A stretch of DNA of 64,000 nucleotides. It comes from Solobacterium sp. (GTDB lineage: Bacteria > Bacillota_I > Bacilli_A > Erysipelotrichales > Erysipelotrichaceae). Location: contig JAFWNG010000013.1 in assembly GCA_017510405.1 (NCBI GenBank), forward strand, positions 336,384 through 400,383, read 5' to 3'. A program made the position numbers and the translations under genes. Shown one piece after another: positions 37,509 to 44,554 of this stretch; positions within the stretch are counted from its first letter, which is position 1, and every line of letters begins with the position of its first letter. The notes beneath the pieces were generated by a model. That model saw only the letters and a program-made list of their open reading frames with translations, searched no databases and was not told where the DNA came from.

Positions 37509-39604
37509 ATACTTACGCTGCTATGAAACAGTATCTTGCGTATCTGCAGATCAACGAAGGCAGCAGTCCCCGGACAGTCAGTTCCTATCACAACGATCTG
37601 AACCAGTATCTGCTCTGGCTGGACGACCAGGATATTTCAGAGATGGAAAAGGTGACCGGTTCCCTGATCGAAGAGTTTGCCGTGGAACAGTCCCTGACGA
37701 AGAAGCCGGCATCGCTTGCCCGCATGGCTGCCGCGATCCGATCGTTTCACCGCTGGTATTCTTTCCTTTATGACGCGAAGGATCCCAGCATCAACCTTCA
37801 GGTCCACAAGGGGCCGGGAACACTTCCTGTATTCTGTACAAAGGAAGAAATAGACCGGCTTATGAGTTCCTTTGATGATTCGGATCCGCAGCAGATGACC
37901 GATCACGCGATCCTTCTGATGATCTATTCCTGCGGACTGCGGGTCTCGGAAGTGTGTTCGCTGACTCTGAATCGTGTTGATCTCGACAGTGCCAGATTAC
38001 GTGTTCTCGGAAAAGGGGATAAGGAACGCATCGTTCCGATCCCGCGGGGGAGTATTTCTCTGTTCAAACATTACCGTGACATCATCCGTCCGGTCTTCCT
38101 GAAAAAGCGCACATCACTGTTCTTTATCAACCGTCTCGGACGCAGGATCACATCCAAACATGTTGAAAATCTTCTTCAGGAGAAATGTGCGGAATTGAAT
38201 TTCAGCAAGCATATCACTCCTCACAAACTGCGTCACAGCTATGCGACACATATGCTGCAGGGAGGCGCAGATCTCAGAAGCATACAGGAAATTCTCGGTC
38301 ATTCCGATATACAGACGACCGAGATCTATACACACATTCAGAACCGTCATCTGTTTGACAGCTATGACAGGTTCCATCCGGGTGGTACAGGAGGTGAGCT
38401 TATGATACCCGAAACCAAACAATATCGTTTCCGCCGCATATTCACGATCGTAGTAGATTCCTGGGGATTTGGAAGTGCACCGGATTCCGATCGCTTCGAT
38501 GATGATGGCGCTGATACAGCCGGCCATATCGCTGACTCTGTAGATTCCTTTACCGTACCGAATCTGCAGAAGATCGGTGCCTTTAATCTCAAGCATATCC
38601 GTCATGTCACGCCTGTACAGAATCCGAAAGGCTACTATCTGAAGATGCGTGAAGCCAGTAATTCCAAAGACACTATGACCGGACACTGGGAGATGATGGG
38701 TCTCTATATTCCGGAGAAGTTCATCACATTTACCGATACCGGATTCCCGCAGGAACTGATCGATGAACTGGAGGAAAAGACCGGTCACGGCATCATCGGC
38801 AATAAGGCTGCCTCCGGCACAGAGATCCTGGACGAACTGGGTGAAGAACATATCGCGACGGGAAAAATGATCGTCTACACATCCGCGGACTCCGTTCTGC
38901 AGATTGCCGCAAACGAAGAGACTTTCGGCCTTGATGAACTGCTGCGCTGCTGCGATATCGCCCGCGAGATCACAATGAAACCGGAATGGAAAGTCGGCCG
39001 TGTCATTGCCCGTCCGTTCCTGGGCAGAAAAGCCGGCAGCTTTGTACGGACGCCGAACCGGCATGATCTTGCTCTCAAACCTACCGGCCGAACTGTCCTG
39101 AACAGCATTAAAGACGCCGGCCTGGATATGATCGCAGTCGGCAAGATCAACGATATTTTTGTGGGAGAAGGCGTTACGGAAGTGCTGCATTCCAAATCCA
39201 GTGTCATGGGCATGGATCAGACGATCGAGATCGCCGGCCGTGATTTTACCGGATTATGCTTTGTCAATCTTGTGGATTTCGACGCCAAGTGGGGACACCG
39301 CAGAAATCCTCAGGGGTATGCGAAGGAACTTGAAGACTTTGACGAGAAGCTTGGAATTCTTATGGATGCGATCCATGATGATGATCTGATCATGATCTCG
39401 GCAGATCACGGAAATGATCCGACCTGGAAGGGAAGCGATCATACGCGTGAACTGGTTCCGCTTCTTCTCTACAGTCCGTCGTTTACCGGCAGCGGTCTGC
39501 TGCGTGAAGCAGACACATTCGCTGATCTCGGAGCAACAATAGCCGAAAACTTCCAGCTGGAAAAACCGGCAAACGGTACATCTCTGCTTGAATATCTCAA
39601 ATAA
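37505..39604 (+). CDS. xerD-deoB: XerD tyrosine recombinase fused in frame to phosphopentomutase DeoB
   Basis: One uninterrupted 699-codon frame. Residues 1-299 are a complete Xer recombinase: SAM-like N-domain, then catalytic Arg in SCGLRVSEV, Lys in [35 protein letters not shown] with the nucleophile Tyr, ending DRFHP as XerD proteins usually do. From residue 300 (ATG 38402) comes a full-length 400-aa Deo[35 protein letters not shown], and [19 protein letters not shown] with metal ligands. Bacillus has separate xerD (ripX) and deoB (drm) genes in this order. A strong internal ribosome binding site precedes codon 300, so separate DeoB is probably also made. Whether the fused protein exists is not known. 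Confidence 0.9.
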   Translation: MNTYAAMKQYLAYLQINEGSSPRTVSSYHNDLNQYLLWLDDQDISEMEKVTGSLIEEFAVEQSLTKKPASLARMAAAIRSFHRWYSFLYDAKDPSINLQVHKGPGTLPVFCTKEEIDRLMSSFDDSDPQQMTDHAILLMIYSCGLRVSEVCSLTLNRVDLDSARLRVLGKGDKERIVPIPRGSISLFKHYRDIIRPVFLKKRTSLFFINRLGRRITSKHVENLLQEKCAELNFSKHITPHKLRHSYATHMLQGGADLRSIQEILGHSDIQTTEIYTHIQNRHLFDSYDRFHPGGTGGELMIPETKQYRFRRIFTIVVDSWGFGSAPDSDRFDDDGADTAGHIADSVDSFTVPNLQKIGAFNLKHIRHVTPVQNPKGYYLKMREASNSKDTMTGHWEMMGLYIPEKFITFTDTGFPQELIDELEEKTGHGIIGNKAASGTEILDELGEEHIATGKMIVYTSADSVLQIAANEETFGLDELLRCCDIAREITMKPEWKVGRVIARPFLGRKAGSFVRTPNRHDLALKPTGRTVLNSIKDAGLDMIAVGKINDIFVGEGVTEVLHSKSSVMGMDQTIEIAGRDFTGLCFVNLVDFDAKWGHRRNPQGYAKELEDFDEKLGILMDAIHDDDLIMISADHGNDPTWKGSDHTRELVPLLLYSPSFTGSGLLREADTFADLGATIAENFQLEKPANGTSLLEYLK
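38389..38404 (+). promoter_or_regulatory. Internal ribosome binding site and start for DeoB
   Basis: AGGAGGTGAG at 38389-38398 with ATG at 38402-38404 gives a 7-base spacer from AGGAGG. It is in frame with xerD and lies exactly between the two conserved domains, so DeoB can start independently. Confidence 0.85.
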
Positions 39605-39634
39605 TTGTATATGCATGCAAAATCTGAGTATAAT
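39605..39634 (+). promoter_or_regulatory. Promoter of the repeat-protein gene
   Basis: TTGTAT (39605-39610), an 18-bp spacer and TATAAT (39629-39634). AAGGAGG precedes the ATG at 39665. No terminator is visible between deoB and this promoter. Confidence 0.7.
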
Positions 39635-39664
39635 AACAATAACATTAAGGAGGCATTATAAATC

Positions 39665-40135
39665 ATGACTGAAGACAAGAAATTTAATACAGAAGAACTG
39701 ACAGAAAAAGCAAAAGACCTCGCTGAGAAAGCAGGAAAAGAACTGGGCAAAGCAGCAGAAACTGCAAAAGCCGGTGCTGAAAAACTGTTCAATGCAGGTA
39801 AGGAAGCTCTTGGCGGCGAAGACGGAAAGATCAGCAAAGATGACGTTGACCGTATTACCGGACAGGTAAAAGAAGGCGCTACAGGACTCTTCAACAAAGG
39901 CAAAGATGCGCTTCTCGGTGAAGACGGAAAGTTTGACAAAGATGATGTTGACCGTATTGCCGGCACAGTTAAAGAAGGTGCAGCAGGACTCTTCAACAAG
40001 GGCAAAGATGCTCTTCTCGGCGAAGACGGAAAGTTTGACAAAGATGATGTCAACCGCATCGTTGACTCCGTAAAAGAAACAGCAAAGAATGCTGTAGACA
40101 AAGCAAAAGGTCTCTTCGATAAGAAGGGAGAGTAA
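39665..40135 (+). CDS. Hydrophilic protein with three 34-residue repeats, function unknown
   Basis: The 156-aa protein is rich in Lys, Asp, Glu, Gly and Ala, and lacks Cys, Trp, Pro, signal peptide and membrane segments. Residues 1-40 form an amphipathic Lys/Ala/Glu helix like LEA proteins. Residues 41-74, 75-108 and 109-142 are three repeats of the pattern LFNKGKDALLGEDGK then F-DKDDVDRI and a short helix. DGKF-DKDD resembles the second half of an EF-hand loop, but the first Asp ligands are missing. I do not recognise a family. It has its own promoter, a good ribosome binding site and a terminator, so it is probably a well-expressed single gene. Confidence 0.8.
   Translation: MTEDKKFNTEELTEKAKDLAEKAGKELGKAAETAKAGAEKLFNAGKEALGGEDGKISKDDVDRITGQVKEGATGLFNKGKDALLGEDGKFDKDDVDRIAGTVKEGAAGLFNKGKDALLGEDGKFDKDDVNRIVDSVKETAKNAVDKAKGLFDKKGE
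39785..40090 (+). repeat. Three tandem 102-bp coding repeats
   Basis: Three in-frame 102-bp units at 39785-39886, 39887-39988 and 39989-40090. Units 2 and 3 are nearly identical at the DNA level and unit 1 is more diverged, suggesting a recent duplication of the last unit. Confidence 0.85.
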
Positions 40136-40151
40136 TTCTTTCGTTCTGTCA

Positions 40152-40180
40152 GCCGCGTTCCTAACGGGATGCGGCCTTTT
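40152..40180 (+). terminator. Intrinsic terminator after the repeat-protein gene
   Basis: GCCGCGTTCC / GGGATGCGGC with two wobble pairs, loop TAAC, then CTTTT. Confidence 0.75.
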
Positions 40181-40205
40181 CATTTGTCTTTTTTTCTGCT
40201 ATGAT
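40177..40205 (+). promoter_or_regulatory. Promoter of the SH3/3D-type gene
   Basis: TTTTCA (40177-40182), a 17-bp spacer and TGCTATGAT ending at 40205. The -35 overlaps the T run of the preceding terminator. Confidence 0.5.
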
Positions 40206-40258
40206 GCAAAAGGATAGGTGGAATCTGTTTTTTTTCACCTCATAAGGAGGAACCTTAT

Positions 40259-41185
40259 ATGAAAAAGACCGTTCGTTATATCGGATTGACCGGTTTACTC
40301 TGCATAGGTACTGTTTTTTCTCTGAACGCTGACAATACCTCCTTTTCTGCACTGTCTCCGGGAAAGTCCGGAACCGGAACAAATGAGTTTGAAGAACTGC
40401 TGGCAGCGGATAAGCAGGATATGTATCTGCTGAAAGACACGAATATCATTTCTGACAATACAAATACCGCTTCTGTGATCGATACCCAGAGGGCAGGTAC
40501 CACGGTCAGTGTGATTACCATTGACGGCAGTATGTGCCGTGTCCTGACGGAAAACGGACGTGTTGGCTATATACCGCTTACGCGTCTGACAGCTAAATTA
40601 GAATATGTCTTTACTCCGCAGGATGAAATCAAATACGCAAAAGAGGGCACCGTTCTTCTCGGCATTCCTTTCGACAATGGTACAGAAATAGAAGAACTTG
40701 AAGAAAATGATGAGATCCACGTCATCGGAACAAATGATCTCCAGTACTGGGAAGTAGAAGCTGACGGCAGGATCTGCTATGTCAGCAAAGACGATCTCAT
40801 GGATGAAAAGAAGATCATCATTGTTACACCGCCGCCGGTCCCGCAGAGAAATGATGCCGGCGGAGGCTATACACCGAACTGGGACGGAACAGTATTAAAT
40901 CCGCGCAACGGCGCGATCATCGGCCCGAGCGGCAAGGAAACATATTACAACCTGCCGATGCAGGGTGTGATCAATATCATGCGCGCAGCAGGATTCAACT
41001 ATGAGTACTGGGTACGCAGCGACGGTGTCAAGATGTACGGCGATTATGTCATGATCGCAGCAGACCTGAGCATCCGTCCGCGCGGAAGCCTGGTTCCGAC
41101 AAGTCTCGGTATGGGTATCGTATGTGACACGGGAACATTCATTTATACGAATCCGACACAGATCGATATCGCAGTCGCATGGTAA
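40259..41185 (+). CDS. Secreted SH3-like and 3D-type domain protein
   Basis: The 308-aa protein has a signal peptide (MKKTVRYIGLTGLLCIGTVF, cleavage probably near SLNA). Two SH3b-like segments follow (about residues 52-115 and 118-182; VGYIPLTRL and CYVSKDDLM ends), then a proline linker (PPPVPQ). The C-terminal domain has AADLS, VCDTGTF and QIDIAV, the spaced Asp residues of the 3D (YocH/YuiC-like) double-psi barrel found in wall lytic enzymes. It probably acts on or binds peptidoglycan (inference). AAGGAGGAA precedes the ATG. The next gene follows after 11 bases. Confidence 0.75.
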   Translation: MKKTVRYIGLTGLLCIGTVFSLNADNTSFSALSPGKSGTGTNEFEELLAADKQDMYLLKDTNIISDNTNTASVIDTQRAGTTVSVITIDGSMCRVLTENGRVGYIPLTRLTAKLEYVFTPQDEIKYAKEGTVLLGIPFDNGTEIEELEENDEIHVIGTNDLQYWEVEADGRICYVSKDDLMDEKKIIIVTPPPVPQRNDAGGGYTPNWDGTVLNPRNGAIIGPSGKETYYNLPMQGVINIMRAAGFNYEYWVRSDGVKMYGDYVMIAADLSIRPRGSLVPTSLGMGIVCDTGTFIYTNPTQIDIAVAW

Positions 41186-41196
41186 AGAGGGACTAA

Positions 41197-42039
41197 ATGT
41201 CTGAAGAACAGAAGAACAACGGCAGACTGGATCATCTGACCGATGAGGAAAAGGAAGATCTTATCTCAAGTACGCGCACTCTGCACACAAATCTGAGTAA
41301 GCTCTCTGATGAAGATATCGAAGATATTTTGTCCAATACCCGCGTCATTCACACAGACCGTGATATGCCGCACGATACACAGATGCTGCATGTTATAAAG
41401 CTGGAACAGATCTCACAGGAACGGCGTATGAAAGTACGCAACATTCTTGTGTTCGTCGTCCTGCTTGGCATATTTGCCAGCGGAATCGGCCTCTGGCTGA
41501 ATCACCGTCCGGCAGAACCGATCCCCGAGCCTGAACAGGAAGATCCGGCAGTTTCTTACCTGGTGCCTGAGACTGAGGATCCGATCATCGTTGATGATAC
41601 GACGTTCCCGTCACCAGCATTCCGTGAATGGATCTACCACGAGTTTGATTCCGATCATGACTGGCATCTCAGTCCTTCCGAAAGAAACAGCATTATATAT
41701 CTGAACTTTAATGAAGATGATCGGATCGATGACCTGAAGGGGATAGAGTACTTCAATGTGCTGCAGGGGCTGTCAATAAACGGTACCAGCGTCTCCGAAG
41801 TCGATGTATCGCGCAACCGCATGCTGCAGTATATCAACATCAGCAACACCGCAATTACTTCTCTGAATCTCTCCAGGAACAGTGATCTGTCAGAGATCAT
41901 TCTGAGCGGTTCCGCTATTCAGGAGATTGTATTTCCAACTAACTCCAAGGTCACGAAGATCGAAGCGGATAATACAAGTCTTACCTGTATAAAAGACGAT
42001 GACGGATATTATCGTGCATGTCAGATAACAGCTGAGTAA
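41197..42039 (+). CDS. Membrane-anchored leucine-rich-repeat-like protein
   Basis: The 280-aa protein has a cytoplasmic N-terminus with two related copies of the pattern L-(T/S)-DE-(E/D)-(K/I)-EDLISSTRTLHT / EDILSNTRVIHT (about residues 14-53). One membrane segment (about 86-104, ILVFVVLLGIFASGIGLWL) and an outer part follow. The outer part begins FPSPAFREWIYHEFDSDHDWHLSPSE and continues into short LRR-like strands (LQYINISNTAITSLNLSRN). Such starts are common in Bacillota surface LRR proteins. No enzyme motif is present. It is coupled to the secreted SH3/3D gene, so it may sense or bind the envelope. Confidence 0.7.
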   Translation: MSEEQKNNGRLDHLTDEEKEDLISSTRTLHTNLSKLSDEDIEDILSNTRVIHTDRDMPHDTQMLHVIKLEQISQERRMKVRNILVFVVLLGIFASGIGLWLNHRPAEPIPEPEQEDPAVSYLVPETEDPIIVDDTTFPSPAFREWIYHEFDSDHDWHLSPSERNSIIYLNFNEDDRIDDLKGIEYFNVLQGLSINGTSVSEVDVSRNRMLQYINISNTAITSLNLSRNSDLSEIILSGSAIQEIVFPTNSKVTKIEADNTSLTCIKDDDGYYRACQITAE

Positions 42040-42056
42040 AATCAGCTGTTTTTTTT
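42027..42056 (+). terminator. Intrinsic terminator overlapping the LRR gene end
   Basis: AACAGCTGA / TCAGCTGTT, loop GTAAAA, then T run to 42056. The left arm holds the stop codon region. Confidence 0.9.
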
Positions 42057-42939
42057 GATGTAGGGGACTTTTTTGTGATTGTTTCACATTATACACAATT
42101 ACAGAATCAGCAAGTCTTAAGAATGATAAACATATTTATTCGTATGTAAATGTCCGCATTGGAAGAATGCATCCTCATAAATGAACCCGGAGCTTTCAGA
42201 CACAATCTTACAGAATCATGAATCCGGTAATGATCTTATGGCCAGAAATCTCAGGCATACTTAAAAACTGCAATACAGGAATGTAATAGAAAGGCGCTGT
42301 GATGCATCACAGATGAACAAGTACCAGTAAAGCAGATTCCTGATGCATCACAAACGGACAGAAATCATCTGGATCAGTCGATTATAAGACCATGAAGGAA
42401 GTCTGACAGATACCTGGAGATCAAAATCGAGCATCCAAATCATTGGATGCAGTTAATCAAGATTTATAGCCAAAATAGAAAGCATATGATTATAAGAAGG
42501 TAATCATTCTAGCATGTTAATATGCAGAAACCACCATAAAATAGGGATATTTTGATGATTGTGGCTCTCAGCTTGTTGATATAAATAAAAATCGCATAAC
42601 ATACATTATGCGAAGTTATATATCCGAAAGTCTGGCTTTGCTGTAGCTGCATATGCTGTAATATGGCTTTCCCGCATCTATACCCGGAATTAAGCAATTC
42701 TAATAAGCATTCGCAAAATCCATTAAAATGTTCTCTGATCTTACTCGCGCTTTGATTTTTCAATTCGAATATGTTCATTTCAGAATCGCCTGAGATGTAT
42801 CAGAAAATAGTTTTATGGATGAGTATCTTAGTGGAAGCACGACAGTGCAGTTAGCCAAAAGAAAGCCAGTCCCCTTTCGAGACTGGCATATCAGGATATA
42901 GAACTTGTGTCCGGAAACATATTGATCTAAGCAAATGAA
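42057..42939. other. A+T-rich gene-free interval with several dyads
   Basis: About 880 bp with no convincing gene. It contains TGTGA-TTGTT-TCACA (42074-42088), the 16-bp palindrome CTGTGATGCATCACAG (42297-42312), a second copy of GATGCATCACA (42342-42352), a hairpin GCATCCAA/TTGGATGC (42431-42450), and a minus-strand hairpin CGCATAA/TTATGCG followed by ATTTTT (42612 down to about 42587). A minus ORF of 89 codons (42509-42778) crosses that hairpin and matches no family I know. The region may be a decayed gene or regulatory DNA. Confidence 0.6.
42855..42887 (-). terminator. Probable terminator after the MATE gene
   Basis: On the minus strand GCCAGTC / GACTGGC with a 9-base loop is followed by TTTCTTTT, about 50 bases past the MATE stop. 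Confidence 0.65.
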
Positions 42940-44316
42940 TCAGACACCGTAATTCTTTCTGAACTCATGGATCACATATGCCGCAATACCGGACGATAAT
43001 ACTGCAACGGAAATATTGCTGACCATCATTACGATGCCGACACTTGCTTCACCGAAACTCGTGAAATTCTGCAGGAACCAGAATACCGGGATACGGAAGA
43101 TGAATACGCGTGCCAGATTGATAACCAGTGTAAGCTTTGTTTCTCCGAGTCCGTACAACAGCGCCATTACCGAAGCGTTGATTCCCAGCGGTACAGCGCC
43201 CAGTGCTTCAAAGCGGTATACAGTCATGATCATATTGTGGAAATCAATACTGCCGGAATCGAACAATCCTGCCAGAAAATCCAGCTGCCACAATTCCAGC
43301 GAGGAAATGACCGCTCCCAGGATCATATTGACAATCAATACGGCTCGGAATGCTTCAAGCACACGCCTGTATTTTTTTGCACCGAGATTCTGACTGATGA
43401 CAGAGGCAGTTCCTTCCTGGTAGCCATTCTGGGGATTTGTGGTTATTCCACCAAGATTGTTGGATACTCCCATTGCTCCGACCATTGTATCTCCATATAG
43501 AGTGCACATGGAATTAACGATCGTTTTCCCGAAAGAAAACAGCGCTTTTTCTGTAATGACCGGCCAGGAGCGTGCTATCATCGGTGCTGTAACTTCCCGA
43601 TTCATGGTAATTGCTTTGAAGGAGAAACTGAATGCATCGTCTGTAAAAAAGCTGTTTTTCAATGCAGATGCGAACAGTGACAGCTGTGAGATCAGACTGG
43701 CAAGTCCGATCATGACCAGGTCTCCATTCAGTACATATACAAACAAGGCTGTCAGACTCAGCTTCATGGCAATTACGATCAGGTTCAGCCGGAATATTCT
43801 TCCGGCATTTCCTCTCGCTCTTTCCACGGCGATATAGACATTATTCAGGAAGGTCACAACCATCGTGAACAGTTGAACGATAAAGTATCTTGACCCCACT
43901 GCGATCAGCGTCTCCGGGGTTCCTGCCAGTTTCAGGAACTGATTCGTAAACGGCAGGATGACTGCCAGCATGCCCATACCAACGGTGAAGCTGATGGCAT
44001 ACAGGCTGGATACGCGTTTATGCACCAGATCATATTTTTCTTCCCCGAAAGCTCTTGAGATCTGAATGCCTGCGCCTACAGCCAGGCCGCCGCCGACGGC
44101 TGAGAGAAGATGATTCAGCTGAGACAGATAAGCAACTGCCGATACCGATTCCTTGCTGATGTGAGCCGCCATCATCGTATCCAGGATCGAAAAGACCTGC
44201 TGAAGTCCCTGATACAGAGCCAGAGGTGTTCCAATCATCAGAATCACTTTCCACATCGTGTCATTCAGACTTCGGTTCAGATATCGTTCATCTCTTTTTG
44301 ATAATACTGTTTTCAT
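42940..44316 (-). CDS. MATE family multidrug/sodium antiporter
   Basis: The 458-aa polytopic protein has about twelve membrane segments in two similar halves. GTPLALYQGLQQVFSILDTMMAAHI at the N-terminus and GNNPQ-like repeated positions (NNLGGITTNPQNGYQEGTASVISQNLGAKKY) identify the MATE fold. It exports cationic compounds using ion gradients; the substrate cannot be predicted. Composition is richer in A+T than the operons to the left. No clear ribosome binding site at normal spacing: GGAG lies about 15 bases before the ATG. Confidence 0.9.
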   Translation of the reverse strand: MKTVLSKRDERYLNRSLNDTMWKVILMIGTPLALYQGLQQVFSILDTMMAAHISKESVSAVAYLSQLNHLLSAVGGGLAVGAGIQISRAFGEEKYDLVHKRVSSLYAISFTVGMGMLAVILPFTNQFLKLAGTPETLIAVGSRYFIVQLFTMVVTFLNNVYIAVERARGNAGRIFRLNLIVIAMKLSLTALFVYVLNGDLVMIGLASLISQLSLFASALKNSFFTDDAFSFSFKAITMNREVTAPMIARSWPVITEKALFSFGKTIVNSMCTLYGDTMVGAMGVSNNLGGITTNPQNGYQEGTASVISQNLGAKKYRRVLEAFRAVLIVNMILGAVISSLELWQLDFLAGLFDSGSIDFHNMIMTVYRFEALGAVPLGINASVMALLYGLGETKLTLVINLARVFIFRIPVFWFLQNFTSFGEASVGIVMMVSNISVAVLSSGIAAYVIHEFRKNYGV

Positions 44317-44446
44317 AAAAAGTACTTTATTCTCCGGATAATCCGTTAATACACTAATACTGTCTTTGTTGTTTTACCATTGATATGACCTTTAATATTA
44401 TTCCGATTTCTGACTGCAGCATTGATACATGCAGAGTTTTCTGCCA

Positions 44447-44481
44447 AAGAATGCCGGTCTCCATACATGACCGGCATTCTT
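44447..44481. repeat. 13-bp perfect inverted repeat
   Basis: AAGAATGCCGGTC (44447-44459) and GACCGGCATTCTT (44469-44481) with a 9-base loop, about 75 bases past the end of the nuclease-helicase gene. There is no T run on either side beyond TT, so it is either an atypical terminator or another structural element. Confidence 0.7.
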
Positions 44482-44554
44482 CATTCACTGTTTATTAAAC
44501 TCTAATATCCTGATAGTTTTCTGCATTTGCCTGGGACGCACTTATGATCTTATA

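Noticed and set aside
37505..39604. XerD-DeoB fusion as a simple sequencing error
   Set aside because: Both halves are in one frame with no frameshift needed, and the joint lies exactly between domains. An error remains possible and is listed as a check, but the sequence alone gives no sign of one.
40259..42039. LRR and SH3 genes as a toxin-immunity pair
   Set aside because: Neither shows a toxin domain; the second has a plain membrane-anchor layout.
42509..42778. 89-codon minus-strand ORF in the gene-free interval
   Set aside because: No recognisable domain, no good ribosome binding site, and a hairpin with T run at about 42587-42612 falls inside it. It may be part of a decayed gene, but I cannot support a call.
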